From NCBI RefSeq assembly GCF_030519475.1, contig NZ_JAUMKD010000001.1:1717449-1781448 (forward strand): a DNA stretch of 64,000 bases, given 5' to 3'. Shown here piece after piece: positions 29,334 through 38,277 of this stretch. Position 1 is the first letter of the stretch; each line of letters begins with the position of its first letter. Made by a program: the position numbers and the translations under genes. The notes beneath the pieces were generated by a model, which saw nothing but the letters and a program-made list of their open reading frames with translations, made no database searches and was not told where the DNA came from. This DNA comes from Micromonospora sp. C28SCA-DRY-2. Its GTDB lineage: Bacteria; Actinomycetota; Actinomycetes; Mycobacteriales; Micromonosporaceae.

Positions 29334-31079
29334 TCAGCCCAGCAGCTGCCGGCCGGCGGACGTGATCCGGTGCGTCGGCGGGCTCGACAGGTCGTCCCAG
29401 TACCACTGCCCCACCGGGTAGAGCAGCCACGGCGAGACGGCGGGGGCGGAGCCGCCCGGCGGGACCGGGCCGGAACGGACCGGCGCCCTCCCCACCGCGA
29501 GCTCGGTCAGCAGGCCGGACGTGTTCTCGTAACGGGCGCCGACGACGATCTCCAGCGGGCCGGTGCCGTCGAGGTCCAGGACGGCCACCGCGCTGCCGAA
29601 CCAGTCGCCCTGCTCCGGCTGCTCCGCCGGGCCCCGGTAACCGGGCGTCGCCATGCCCTGGTGGTACGCCACCGCGACGCCGAGCCCGCGCGGCCCGCCC
29701 GGGTAGAGCACCACCCCGCCAGCCCCCGCCACCCCGGCGGCGATGCGCTGTGACGCGCCGACCAGCACGTCCGGGTAGCCGTCGCCGGTCACGTCACCGG
29801 TGGAGAGCGAGTTGCCGAAGTCGGCGCCGGTGACGTCACCGGCGACGTACTCCTCGGCCGGCCGGCGCACCTGCGCGCCCTGCGCGGTCAGCCCGCCCGC
29901 CGACCCGCGGAGGTGGACCAGCGCGCCGTGGGCGGAGCGGGGCGCTCCGGCCAGCACGTCACCGTGGCCGTCCCGGTCCAGGTCGGCGATCCGCAGGGTC
30001 TCGCCGAGGGCGCCCACCCCGAAGTCGACACCCGCGACACTCGTCGCACCGTCGCCGCGCAAACCGTCCGGGCCGCCGGGCAGCAGGATCACCCGGCTGC
30101 CGTCGCCGGCGCCGTCGATGCCCGGCGCGCCGACCGCCACGTCGGGATGGCCGTCGCCGGTCACGTCACCGGCCGCGACGGCGAAGCCGAAGTGGCCCCG
30201 CCCGGCAGCTTCGCCGGGTACGCCCGGTGAGTCCTGGTCGAGCCGCTGGGCGCCCTCGGTGGTGGCGCCGCCGGCGCTGCCCCGCAGCACGGTCACGGTG
30301 CCGGCCAGCGAGTACCCGGCCACCGCCTCGCCCGGCGCGCCGATCACCAGGTCCGCGTACCCGTCGCGATCGAGGTCACCGACGGCCAGGGAGTGGCCGA
30401 ACTCCGCGCCGCCCGTCGCCACGCCGGGGACACCCGGCGTGTCCTGGGTGAGCTGGCGGGCGGCGGCTGGGTCGAGGCCGTACCGGCCGCCGGGGTAGAT
30501 CCAGACGTCGCCGGCCCGGGCGTTCGCCATCGAGTCACCGACGACCAGGTCGGCGTAGCCGTCGGCGTTCAGGTCGCCGGCGGCCAGCGCGTCGCCGAAG
30601 CGGGAGTTGAGGCGGGGTCCACCCGGCGGGAGCAGGTACTGGCGCCAGTCCGAGCCGGAGTAGTCGATCATGATGCCGTAGCCGCTGCTGCCCTGGACGG
30701 TGACGAGACCCGCCACGACCAGCTCGTCCCGGCCGTCGCCGTCGAGATCGAACCGGGCCCGCCCGTCCGCCGGCGCCGCGCCGGCCCGCGCGGCCCGGGG
30801 CGCGACGGCAGTGGCCGTACGGCCGGTCGGGGCGGGCGCGGCGGCGGTGCGCGGCCCGGACGTGCCGGTGGTGGGCGCCGCCGCAGCGCGGTCGCGGGGC
30901 GCCGGCCGGGGCTCGACGACGGATCCGGCTCGCGCGTCAGCGGCCGGTACGGGTGCCGCGTCGGCGGCCGGCGTGAACCGCGGATCGGCGGCCGGCGCGG
31001 GCGACGAGGCCGCGACCAGCCCGAGACTCACCAGGACCGTCCCGGCCGCCAGCACGTTCCTGGTCCGGATCCCCCGCAC
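29334..31079 (-). CDS. Secreted FG-GAP / VCBS repeat protein
   Basis: A 581-residue exported protein with a signal peptide (RNVLAAGTVLVSLGLVAASS, then APAAD) and an Ala/Pro-rich linker of about 130 residues. A seven-bladed-propeller-like FG-GAP region follows. Calcium-loop repeats are visible: DLNADGYADLVVGDS, DLDRDGYADLVIGAPGE, DVTGDGHPDVAVGAPG, DLDRDGHGDVLAGAPR, DVTGDGYPDVLVGAS and DLDGTGPLEIVVGARY. Such proteins resemble the integrin alpha N-terminal domain and may mediate surface interaction or accompany hydrolases; no catalytic domain is seen. GTG 31079 is chosen because GAAGGTGG lies upstream; GTG 31088 is possible. Confidence 0.82.
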   Translation of the reverse strand: MRGIRTRNVLAAGTVLVSLGLVAASSPAPAADPRFTPAADAAPVPAADARAGSVVEPRPAPRDRAAAAPTTGTSGPRTAAAPAPTGRTATAVAPRAARAGAAPADGRARFDLDGDGRDELVVAGLVTVQGSSGYGIMIDYSGSDWRQYLLPPGGPRLNSRFGDALAAGDLNADGYADLVVGDSMANARAGDVWIYPGGRYGLDPAAARQLTQDTPGVPGVATGGAEFGHSLAVGDLDRDGYADLVIGAPGEAVAGYSLAGTVTVLRGSAGGATTEGAQRLDQDSPGVPGEAAGRGHFGFAVAAGDVTGDGHPDVAVGAPGIDGAGDGSRVILLPGGPDGLRGDGATSVAGVDFGVGALGETLRIADLDRDGHGDVLAGAPRSAHGALVHLRGSAGGLTAQGAQVRRPAEEYVAGDVTGADFGNSLSTGDVTGDGYPDVLVGASQRIAAGVAGAGGVVLYPGGPRGLGVAVAYHQGMATPGYRGPAEQPEQGDWFGSAVAVLDLDGTGPLEIVVGARYENTSGLLTELAVGRAPVRSGPVPPGGSAPAVSPWLLYPVGQWYWDDLSSPPTHRITSAGRQLLG

Positions 31080-31345
31080 GGCGACCACCTTCGTTGAAGC
31101 GGAAACAGTCAGCGGCAGCGTAGACGGCGCCGACGGCGGCGTACATCCTCCGGTGGTGGGCGGTTGGCCCCCGCTGTCCATGGTCGTGCGGGGGCTGGCG
31201 GGGCTGGCCGGGTGGGCGTGCCGGCGGGACGAGGGTCGGCGGTTCAGTTGACGATTCGCCCGATCCGCCCCGTACGGCGCGCGAACGGTGCCACGATGCC
31301 GGCAGGGCGTGCCGGCGTGGGCCGCCCCAGCCGAGAGGGGTCGAC

Positions 31346-32116
31346 GTGAGCACCGTGCCGCCGGGTACGCCCTGCTGGGCCGACCTGGCCACCCCGGATC
31401 TCGCGGACGCTCGGCGCTTCTATCCGCAGCTGTTCGGCTGGACCGGGCAGATCACGCCGGAGCCCGAGGCGGGCGGCTACACCGTCTTCCACCTGGACGG
31501 TCGGGCGGTGGCCGGAGCCGGTCCCCCGGCCATCCCGGAGCAGGTGCCGATCTGGTCCACGTACGTCGCGACCGACGACGCCGACCTGGTGGCCGGGCGG
31601 GTCGAGCGGGCCGGCGGGCAGGTGGTGGTGCCGCCGTTCGCGGTCTTCGACCGGGGGCGGATGGCGGTCTTCGCCGACCCGGCCGGCGCCACCTTCAGCG
31701 TGTGGCAGCCGATGGCGATGCCCGGCGCCGAGGTGCTCGGCGTACCCGGCGCGATGAGCTGGAACGAGCTGGTCACCCCCGACCCGGACGGCGCCAAGGT
31801 CTTCTACGAGCTGGTCTTCGGCTGGCGCCCGGACGACCAGCCGGTGGGACCGGTCACCTACACCGGCTGGCGGCTCGGCGCGCAGATCGTGGCCGGGATG
31901 ATGCCGCCGCTCGGCGACGAGTTCCCGGCGGACTCGCCCGCCTACTGGTCGGTGTACTTCGCGGTGGCCGACGCGGACGCGGCGGCCGCCCGCGCCGGCG
32001 AGCTGGGCGGCAGCGTCCTGGTCCCGCCCCAGGAGATCCCGGCCGGCCGCTACGCCGCCCTGCGCGACCCGCAGGGCGCGCTGTTCAACGTCATCGCCCT
32101 CGCCCGCCCCGGCTGA
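31346..32116 (+). CDS. Two-domain VOC (glyoxalase-like) protein, first of a tandem pair
   Basis: A 256-residue protein with two vicinal-oxygen-chelate modules. Module 1 is about residues 1-125 (CWADLATPDLADARRFYPQL to DPAGATFSVWQPM). Module 2 is about 130-256 (WNELVTPDPDGAKVFYELVF to DPQGALFNVIALARPG). GTG 31346 has GAGAGGGG 5 bases upstream. The family includes glyoxalases, dioxygenases and antibiotic-binding proteins, and the activity here cannot be told from sequence. It is followed after 68 bases by a close paralogue of the same layout. Streptomyces proteins of this type are linked to hydroxylase or oxidative-stress functions only by annotation. Confidence 0.85.
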   Translation: MSTVPPGTPCWADLATPDLADARRFYPQLFGWTGQITPEPEAGGYTVFHLDGRAVAGAGPPAIPEQVPIWSTYVATDDADLVAGRVERAGGQVVVPPFAVFDRGRMAVFADPAGATFSVWQPMAMPGAEVLGVPGAMSWNELVTPDPDGAKVFYELVFGWRPDDQPVGPVTYTGWRLGAQIVAGMMPPLGDEFPADSPAYWSVYFAVADADAAAARAGELGGSVLVPPQEIPAGRYAALRDPQGALFNVIALARPG

Positions 32117-32184
32117 CCGCCGTGGCGCCCGCCGCCGTCCCGCCGCGCAGAGTCGCCCACAGCAGAGGAAGCCGAGCCGAAGCC

Positions 32185-32952
32185 ATGACGGACATTCCAC
32201 CGGGGGCACCCGCCTGGGTCGACCTGGTCACCACCGACCTCGCCGGCGCGGCGCGCTTCTACGCGCCGCTGTTCGGCTGGGCCGTCGCCGGGGCGGACGG
32301 GCAGCCCCCGGCCGACGGTCACCTCGTCTTCCACCAGCAGGGCAGACCGGTGGCCGGGGTCGGACTGGGGGCGGGCCCGCAGCGGCCGGCCGCCTGGCTG
32401 CCGTACCTGGGGACCGACGACGTGGACGGGGTCGCCCAGCGGGTGACCGCCGCCGGCGGACGGATTCTGACCGAGCCGTCCGACGTGACCGGCTCCCGGC
32501 GGACCGCGGTCTGCGCCGACCCGGCCGGGGCGTCGTTCGGGGTGTGGCAGTCGCTCGGCATGCCGGGGGCCGAGGTGTTCGACGTGCCCGGCTCGCTGAC
32601 CTGGGCCGAGCTGACCACCCGGGAGTGGGACCGGGCGAAGGAGTTCTACGGGGCGGTGTTCGGCTGGACGGCGGACGAGCAGCCGATGGGCGAGATCACC
32701 TACACCACCTGGCAGCTGGACGGCCGCCCGGTCGCCGGGATGATGCCCATGATCGGCCAGGACTGGGGTGATCTTCCGTCGCACTGGATGGTCTACTTCG
32801 CGGTCACCGACACCGACACCGTCGCCGCCGAGGCGCTGCGCCTCGGCGGGGCGCTCGCCGTCCAGCCGACCGACCTGCCCCGGGGGCGGTTCGCCGTGCT
32901 CACCGACCCGCAGGGGGCGTTCTTCTCGATCCTGGGGGCTACTCCGCCGTGA
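32185..32952 (+). CDS. Two-domain VOC (glyoxalase-like) protein, second of a tandem pair
   Basis: A 255-residue paralogue of the preceding gene with the same opening (IPPGAPAWVDLVTTDLAGAA) and the same two modules, ending DPQGAFFSILGATPP. The ATG at 32185 is preceded by a GAGGAAGCCGA-type SD. The frame runs open upstream through the first VOC gene but that is another frame. Its 3' end overlaps the convergent btuD gene by 14 bases. The tandem duplication is evident from the matching motifs YTTWQLDGRPVAGMMP here and YTGWRLGAQIVAGMMP in the neighbour. Confidence 0.85.
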   Translation: MTDIPPGAPAWVDLVTTDLAGAARFYAPLFGWAVAGADGQPPADGHLVFHQQGRPVAGVGLGAGPQRPAAWLPYLGTDDVDGVAQRVTAAGGRILTEPSDVTGSRRTAVCADPAGASFGVWQSLGMPGAEVFDVPGSLTWAELTTREWDRAKEFYGAVFGWTADEQPMGEITYTTWQLDGRPVAGMMPMIGQDWGDLPSHWMVYFAVTDTDTVAAEALRLGGALAVQPTDLPRGRFAVLTDPQGAFFSILGATPP

Positions 32953-33739
32953 CCGGACGCGGTTCCGGCCGCACCGGCACCACCAGCGGCCCGTGCTCCC
33001 CGTCCACCACCCGCACGCTGGCCCGGTAGTGCTCGGCGAGCAGCCGCTCGGTGAGCACCTCGCGGGGGGTGCCGCTGGCCACCACCCGGCCGCCGGCGAG
33101 CAGCACCAGCCGGTCGGCGTACTCACCGGCCACGGAGAGGTCGTGCATGGTGGCCAGCACGGTCAGGCCGTGCGCCCGGCGCAGCTGGTCGACCAGCTCC
33201 AGCACCTCCTGCTGGTGGCCGATGTCCAGCGCGCTGGTCGGCTCGTCGAGCAGCAGCAGGGTGGCGCCCTGGGCCAGCGCCCGGGCCAGGAAGACCCGCT
33301 GCCGCTCGCCGCCGGAGAGGGTGGCCAGTTCCCGGTCGTGGAAGCCGGCCAGGTCCAGCCGGTCGAGCACGTCGTACGCGGCGGCCAGGTCGGCGGCGGA
33401 CTCCCGGCCCAGCGGCGGGATGTAGGGGGTGCGGCCGAGCAGCACGTAGTCCAGCACCGGCATGCCGGGCGGCACGACCGGGGACTGGGCCACGGTGGCC
33501 ACCACCCGGGCCCGCTCCCGGCGGCGCAGCGACTCGCTCGGCGTACCGAAGAGGGAGATGGCGCCCGGCGCGGGCAGCAGGCCGCCGACGGCGCGCAGCA
33601 GGGTCGACTTCCCGGCGCCGTTCGGGCCGATCACGGTGACCCACTCGCCGGTGGCGACGGTCAGGTCGACCCCGCTCAGGATCGGCGCGCCGTCCAGGCG
33701 GACGCGCAGGTCCCGCACCTCGACGGCCGGCGTGCTCAT
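32939..33739 (-). CDS. btuD: Cobalamin ABC transporter ATP-binding protein (BtuD type)
   Basis: FecE/BtuD-class ATPase of 266 residues that powers corrinoid uptake. Walker A GPNGAGKST is at 38-46, the signature LSGGERQRVFLARAL is near 140, Walker B LLLLDEPTSALD is at about 160 and the H-loop is MHDLS. The ATG at 33739 overlaps the permease gene by 4 bases. The transporter superfamily also handles iron siderophores. The cobalamin riboswitch ahead of the operon decides the substrate call. Confidence 0.88.
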   Translation of the reverse strand: MSTPAVEVRDLRVRLDGAPILSGVDLTVATGEWVTVIGPNGAGKSTLLRAVGGLLPAPGAISLFGTPSESLRRRERARVVATVAQSPVVPPGMPVLDYVLLGRTPYIPPLGRESAADLAAAYDVLDRLDLAGFHDRELATLSGGERQRVFLARALAQGATLLLLDEPTSALDIGHQQEVLELVDQLRRAHGLTVLATMHDLSVAGEYADRLVLLAGGRVVASGTPREVLTERLLAEHYRASVRVVDGEHGPLVVPVRPEPRPVTAE

Positions 33740-34839
33740 CCGATCACCCGCCGGGTGGTGTGCAGGACCAGCACGAAGAACGGGCCGCCGAGCAGCGCGG
33801 TGACCACGCCGATCGGGACCTCGGCGGGGGCCGCCGCGGTGCGGGCCACCACGTCGGTCAACGCCAGGAAGGCGCCGCCGAAGAGCAGCGAGAGCGGCAG
33901 GATCACCCGGTAGCTCGACCCGGCGAGCAGCCGTACGGTGTGCGGCACGATGATCCCGACGAAGCCGATCAGGCCGGAGGCGGAGACCGCCGCGGCGGTG
34001 CCCAGCGAGGCGGCGGCGATCAGCAGGTAGCGGGAGCGCTGCGGGTGCAGCCCGAGGCTGGTCGCCTCGTCGTCGCCGACCGAGAGCACATCCAGCTCGC
34101 GCCGGTGCAGCAGCACCACCACGGCGGTGAGCAGGAAGTACGGCAGCACCAGCCGGACGTCGTGCCAGCCGGCGGTGGCCAGCCGGCCGAGCAGCCAGGA
34201 GTAGACCTGCTGGATGCTGTCGGAGTTGCGTTGCAGCAGGTACGTCTGCCCGGCGGAGAGGAACGCGGAGACGGCCACCCCGGCCAGGATCAGGGTGGCC
34301 GGGGACCGCCCGCGGCCGCCGGCGGCGCCGAGCAGGTAGGTCATCGCGACCGCGCCGATCGAGCCGACGAACGCGGCGAGCGGGATGGTCGGCGGCAGCC
34401 CGGTCAGCGCGCCGCCCGCGCCCACCCCGAGGGTGATCACGGCGGTGACCGCCAGGCCGGCCCCGGCCGCCACGCCGAGCAGGTACGGGTCGGCCAGCGG
34501 GTTGCGGAAGACGCCCTGGTAGGCGGCGCCGGCCAGGGCGAGCAGCCCGCCGACCAGCAGGCCGAGCACCACCCGGGGCAGCCGCAGCTCGGTGACGATG
34601 GCGATCTCGCGCTCGGTCAGCCCGCTGTCGATGCGTACCCCGGGAACGAGGTTCAGCAGCTCGGCCGCGACGCTGCCCGGCGGCAGGCTGACCGGACCGA
34701 GCGACACCCCCGCGACCAGGGCGACCAGCACCGCGACCAGGCCGGCGACGAGCCAGCGCGGGCGCAGCCCGGCGGGCCGGGACGCGCGGGGCGTCCCGGC
34801 CGGCCGGGTGGGCGGTGCCATGACGACGGACCTGGTCAT
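33736..34839 (-). CDS. btuC: Cobalamin ABC transporter permease (BtuC/FecCD type)
   Basis: Integral membrane permease with about 10 predicted helices. It contains the family segments LPRVVLGLLVGGLLALAGAA, FRNPLADPYLLGVAAGAGLA, and GLIGFVGIIVPHTVRLLAGS near the coupling helix. The 367-residue frame starts at ATG 34839, 13 bases after the btuF stop. An in-frame ATG at 34821 is an alternative, and neither has a strong SD. It overlaps btuD by 4 bases. It acts as a dimer with BtuD to move corrinoid delivered by BtuF. Confidence 0.88.
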   Translation of the reverse strand: MTRSVVMAPPTRPAGTPRASRPAGLRPRWLVAGLVAVLVALVAGVSLGPVSLPPGSVAAELLNLVPGVRIDSGLTEREIAIVTELRLPRVVLGLLVGGLLALAGAAYQGVFRNPLADPYLLGVAAGAGLAVTAVITLGVGAGGALTGLPPTIPLAAFVGSIGAVAMTYLLGAAGGRGRSPATLILAGVAVSAFLSAGQTYLLQRNSDSIQQVYSWLLGRLATAGWHDVRLVLPYFLLTAVVVLLHRRELDVLSVGDDEATSLGLHPQRSRYLLIAAASLGTAAAVSASGLIGFVGIIVPHTVRLLAGSSYRVILPLSLLFGGAFLALTDVVARTAAAPAEVPIGVVTALLGGPFFVLVLHTTRRVIG

Positions 34840-34852
34840 CGACGGGTACGGG

Positions 34853-35791
34853 TCACGCCTTGGCCTTGGCGACCGCGTCGATGATGGCCCGGAGCAGGTC
34901 CACCACCCGCGGGCCCCAGCGCGAGGCGATGTCGTCGTCCAGCGCGACGACCTGGTTGTTCTTGACAGCGGTGATCCCGGCCCAGCCGGCGCGGGCCTTG
35001 ACCGTCTCGGCGCTCTGCTGGCAGCACTTGGTGTCGGCGAGGAAGACGAAGTCCGGGTCCGCCTTGACGATCACCTCCTGGGACAGCTGCGGGTAACCGC
35101 CGTTCTTGCCGTCGGCGTCGGCCGGGTCGGCGATGTTCGCAAGGCCCGCCATCGCGTAGAGCGAGCCGATGAAGGTCTTGCTGGTCGCGGTGTACAGCTC
35201 CGGGCCGAGCTCGTGGTAGTAGGTCAGCTTCTCGGTGCGCTGCGGCAGGCCGGCGACCAGCTTGGCGATGTCGTCCTTCATCCGCCTGGTGACGTCGGCC
35301 GCCTCGGCCGGGTGGCCGGTGAGCGCGCCCAGCTCGGTGATCTGCCGGTACGAGTCGTCCAGCGTGGTCGCCGCCGGGGTGATGTACACCGGGATCTTGA
35401 GCGTGGTCAGCTGCTCGACGATCTTGTTGCGGTCGTCGGAGAGCACCACCAGGTCGGGGCTCCTGCCGGCGATCGCCTCGGCGTTCGGCGAGAAGCCGGA
35501 CAGGTCCGTCTTCGGCGCGTCCGGCGGGTAGTTCGAGTTGTCGTCGACGGCGGTGACCTGCGGCCCGGCGCCGATCGCATAGAGCATCTCGGTGGCCGAG
35601 GCGGAGAGCGACACGATCTTCTCGGGCCGCTTCTCCAGGGTGAGGTCGCCGACGGTGACCGGGTACGCGGCCGCCGCGGAGCCGCTGGCCCCGGGGGCGG
35701 GGGTGTCGGAGGTCTTCTCGGCGCAGGCGCCGAGGGCGAGCGCGGCGACCGCGAGGGTCGCGGCGAACAGCCGGGGGAAACGTCTGGACAT
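34853..35791 (-). CDS. btuF: Corrinoid-binding lipoprotein (BtuF type)
   Basis: Substrate-binding lipoprotein of 312 residues that captures cobalamin outside the membrane. The signal peptide ends in the lipobox LALGAC (lipid-anchored Cys near residue 23). The TroA/BtuF fold follows with KIVSLSASATEMLYAIGAG, GFSPNAEAIAGRSPDLVVLS and ADPDFVFLADTKCCQQSAET. The start at ATG 35791 is fixed by AGGAGG 4-5 bases upstream. It is the first gene of btuFCD and sits directly behind the riboswitch. Confidence 0.88.
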   Translation of the reverse strand: MSRRFPRLFAATLAVAALALGACAEKTSDTPAPGASGSAAAAYPVTVGDLTLEKRPEKIVSLSASATEMLYAIGAGPQVTAVDDNSNYPPDAPKTDLSGFSPNAEAIAGRSPDLVVLSDDRNKIVEQLTTLKIPVYITPAATTLDDSYRQITELGALTGHPAEAADVTRRMKDDIAKLVAGLPQRTEKLTYYHELGPELYTATSKTFIGSLYAMAGLANIADPADADGKNGGYPQLSQEVIVKADPDFVFLADTKCCQQSAETVKARAGWAGITAVKNNQVVALDDDIASRWGPRVVDLLRAIIDAVAKAKA

Positions 35792-35795
35792 CTGT

Positions 35796-35834
35796 CCTCC
35801 TGTCGGTCGAGGAGCGTGGTGCTTCGCCGACAGG
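35796..35834 (-). promoter_or_regulatory. Hairpin touching the btuF ribosome binding site, possible riboswitch expression platform
   Basis: On the minus strand CCTGTCGG (35834-35827) pairs with CCGACAGG (35806-35799) across a 20-base loop. The 3' arm includes the first two bases of the GGAGG Shine-Dalgarno (35800-35796). Forming the hairpin would reduce ribosome access to btuF. Its place between aptamer and start suggests a translation-control platform. Confidence 0.5.
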
Positions 35835-35879
35835 GACCCCGTGCGCCCGTCCGCGAGGCGCCCTTCCTCGAGAGCGCGG

Positions 35880-36030
35880 GTCGCGACCATCCGCAGGCGA
35901 CCTGGCTCGTCCACCGCGCGTCGGGCACCGGCCGGGGCCGGTGACGCCGCGCGGGGCATCACAGTTGCGGGACAGCGCCGGTTTCGCACCGGCTTCGCTG
36001 CGGGACGGTCGGTAAGACGGTAGCGCACCG
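35880..36030 (-). ncRNA. Cobalamin (adenosylcobalamin-type) riboswitch
   Basis: On the minus strand the leader holds GCCGGTGCGAAACCGGCGCT followed by GTCCCGCAACTGTGATG (about 35994-35955). This is the conserved GGTG(C)GAAACC...CTGTCCCGCAACTGTGA core. It then holds the B12 box GAGCCAGGTCGCCTGC (35908-35893). Order, spacing and sequence match the cobalamin aptamer. It precedes btuFCD with about 90 bases between the B12 box and the SD. High cobalamin is expected to shut off uptake. The outer boundaries are approximate. Confidence 0.9.
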
Positions 36031-36143
36031 CTCCGACGTGCCCGTCTCCTGACGGACGGATCGCCGCCGGCCGGCCGTCCGGCCCGCGCTGCGGCGGGTC
36101 ACCGGCGGCCGTCCGGCGGCGATATGTCCCGGATCGGGCTGGT

Positions 36144-36181
36144 GGGTGGGGCCCCGCCGGGGGCGGAACGGGGCCCCACCC
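36144..36181. terminator. Hairpin terminator after the M14 carboxypeptidase gene
   Basis: Perfect 12-bp arms GGGTGGGGCCCC (36144-36155) and GGGGCCCCACCC (36170-36181) with a 14-base loop. It begins two bases beyond the minus-strand stop at 36184. It insulates the carboxypeptidase from the btu leader. Confidence 0.8.
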
Positions 36182-36183
36182 GG

Positions 36184-38064
36184 TCAGGAGCTGGTGATGG
36201 TGACGTTGTCCACAGCCGCCTCGACCAGGCTGGCGCCGGAGGCGTCCGCGGCCTCGACCAAGATGCGCACCGACTGCCCGGCGTACGGGGTGAGGTTCAG
36301 GTTCGCCACCGCCCAGGAGCCGTTGCGGTTGGTGGCCGCCCCGGACTGGGTGAGCAGGGCGGTGGTGCCGCCGTTGTGCACCACGCTGACCCGGAAGTAG
36401 TCGGCCGAGGAGGCGTTCGACCCGTGCGCCAGGTACCAGGCCAGCGAGAGGGTCAGGGTGCCCGAGGACGGCAGGGTCACCGCCGGCGACCGGGCGCTGG
36501 TCACGCCGCCGTCGACGTCGTAGTCACCCGCCCCGGCGCCGGCCAGCCGGCCGGTGACCAGGTCGTTGCCGCCGGCGTACGGGGTGAGCTGCTTGGCGCC
36601 GCTGGAGGTGGTCGCCTGGGCGGCGCCCCGCTCCCAGACCCCGAGGGTCGCGGTGTCGGTGCCGTTCGGGTTGGTGGTCCACCCGGTGGCGGTCTCGAAG
36701 GTGTCCGACCAGACAGTGGTGCCGCCGCCACCGCCGCAGTACTGCGCCTGCTTGCCGATCACCCGGTACGGGCAGTCCGCGTACTCGCTGAGCAGCAGCA
36801 CCGCCTCCCGGTTGCGCGAGGTCTGGGCCGGGATCACCTCGTCGGGCGGGTAGAAGCCGCCGCCGGAGGCCGAGCCCGGGTACATCTCGAAGGTGTACGC
36901 CCAGATGCCGTGCGTGCCCCACATCCAGTCGATGCTGTCGCCGTCGGTGATGTAGAGGTCGCTGGACTGCTGCGGGGTGTAGCCGTTGGTGTTCGCCATC
37001 TGCTGGCCCAGCGTGGCGAAGGTGTCGTACTGGTCGGCGGTCATCCCGGGGGCGGTGTTGTTGTACGTGTAGCCGAACGGCCAGAGCACCAGCTGCGAGT
37101 AGGTGTGGAAGTCGATGTTGGCCTTGATCTGCTGCACCCCGCCGACCACCCGGCTGTTGACGAAGTCGCGCAGCGCCCGGGTCTCCGGTGCGGAGAACGC
37201 CGACGGGCCGCGGTAGGTGTCCGACGAGGTGGAGCCGGACGACCCGCCGCAGCAGCCCCACTGGAAGGACCAGTTGCGGTTCAGGTCGGTGCCCACGTAC
37301 GAGGAGCCGCTGTTCGGCTGCCGGTTCTTCCGCCAGGAGCGGTAGGAGCCGGTGGCGATGTCGTACTCGCTGCCGTCCGGGTTCACCGTCGGCACGATCC
37401 AGATCTCCCGGCTGTTGACGATGCCGGTCACCCGGGAGTCGGAGCCGTAGCTGTCGGTGAAGAGGTTGAGCAGGTAGATCGCCATCTCCACGGTGAGGTG
37501 CTCGCGGGCGTGCTGCTGCGAGTTGAACAGGATCTCCGGCTCGTTCTCGTCGGTGCCGACGTTGTCGGAGATCTTCACCGCCATCAGGTCCCGGCCCTCG
37601 TACGAGCTGCCGATGCTGATCTTGCGGGCGATGGTCGGGTGGTCGGCGACCACCTGGTTCACCACCGCGGTCAGCTCGGCGTAGTCGTGGTAGTTCGAGT
37701 CGGCCGGCGGGAAGGCCGCCGTGCCGACGTCCCCCTCGGCGTGGCTGTGGCCGTGGGCCGACGGAGCCGGGACCGCCTCCAGCCGGAAGCCGAGCCGGGT
37801 GATGGCGGCCGCCTCGGCCGGGGTGGCCGAGACGTTGAGCACGCCGTGCTCGACGTAGTCGATCGCGGCGCCGGTGCCGGCGACCGCAGTGCGGTCCGCC
37901 ACCGTACGCGGGCCGAGCACCCGGTAGGACGTGGCGGCCGGGCCGGCGTCGCGGTCCGGTTCCGGCCGGGCGGAGGCCGGTGCGGCGGCGACGGTGAGCA
38001 GTCCGAGCCCGAGGGCGACGGCGAGCGCCAGCCGCCGGCGCGGGGTCGTGGTGCGGAAGGCCAT
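36184..38064 (-). CDS. Secreted M14-family zinc carboxypeptidase with C-terminal beta-sandwich domain
   Basis: A 626-residue exported metallopeptidase. The signal peptide is [20 protein letters not shown] with cleavage near ASA. A propeptide runs to about 110 and the M14 domain to about 450. Zinc ligands H175-A-R-E178 (QQHAREH) are visible, with DLNRNW, the third ligand region [19 protein letters not shown] and the catalytic Glu in TFEMYP. The last ~150 residues (after a GGGGG linker) form a jelly-roll-like domain ([19 protein letters not shown]). ATG 38064 has AGGAGG 6 bases upstream. Extracellular peptide degradation is the likely role. Confidence 0.92.
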   Translation of the reverse strand: MAFRTTTPRRRLALAVALGLGLLTVAAAPASARPEPDRDAGPAATSYRVLGPRTVADRTAVAGTGAAIDYVEHGVLNVSATPAEAAAITRLGFRLEAVPAPSAHGHSHAEGDVGTAAFPPADSNYHDYAELTAVVNQVVADHPTIARKISIGSSYEGRDLMAVKISDNVGTDENEPEILFNSQQHAREHLTVEMAIYLLNLFTDSYGSDSRVTGIVNSREIWIVPTVNPDGSEYDIATGSYRSWRKNRQPNSGSSYVGTDLNRNWSFQWGCCGGSSGSTSSDTYRGPSAFSAPETRALRDFVNSRVVGGVQQIKANIDFHTYSQLVLWPFGYTYNNTAPGMTADQYDTFATLGQQMANTNGYTPQQSSDLYITDGDSIDWMWGTHGIWAYTFEMYPGSASGGGFYPPDEVIPAQTSRNREAVLLLSEYADCPYRVIGKQAQYCGGGGGTTVWSDTFETATGWTTNPNGTDTATLGVWERGAAQATTSSGAKQLTPYAGGNDLVTGRLAGAGAGDYDVDGGVTSARSPAVTLPSSGTLTLSLAWYLAHGSNASSADYFRVSVVHNGGTTALLTQSGAATNRNGSWAVANLNLTPYAGQSVRILVEAADASGASLVEAAVDNVTITSS

Positions 38065-38277
38065 GGACAACCTCCTCGGAGGGCGGGAGATCCCGCACGG
38101 TGGGGGACACTCCACCACCAGTCACATGGTCATATCAATATTCATCGCTGTTTGGTCCATGCCAGCCGGATCCTCACACCGGCAAGGATTTTCCATCTCT
38201 CGACCTATGGCGAAACTTCCTTGCGGGCGGGACACTGACCGGCAACGATGCCCCACCTCCTTCCCTGTGGAGTAGCG
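38065..38277. promoter_or_regulatory. Divergent promoter region between two secreted peptidase genes
   Basis: This 213-base gap has a distinctly A/T-rich middle (CATGGTCATATCAATATTCA at about 38125-38144), rare in this genome. Both flanking genes are divergent exported peptidases with good SDs, so the shared promoter(s) must lie here. I cannot fix the -35/-10 hexamers with confidence. Confidence 0.5.

Noticed and set aside
31288..32184. Upstream extension of the second VOC gene
   Set aside because: It reads through the first VOC gene out of frame; the ATG at 32185 gives the expected two-domain protein.
36124..38238. 704-codon plus-strand frame opposite the M14 carboxypeptidase
   Set aside because: The minus strand carries signal peptide, zinc motif, catalytic Glu and SD; the plus frame has none of these.
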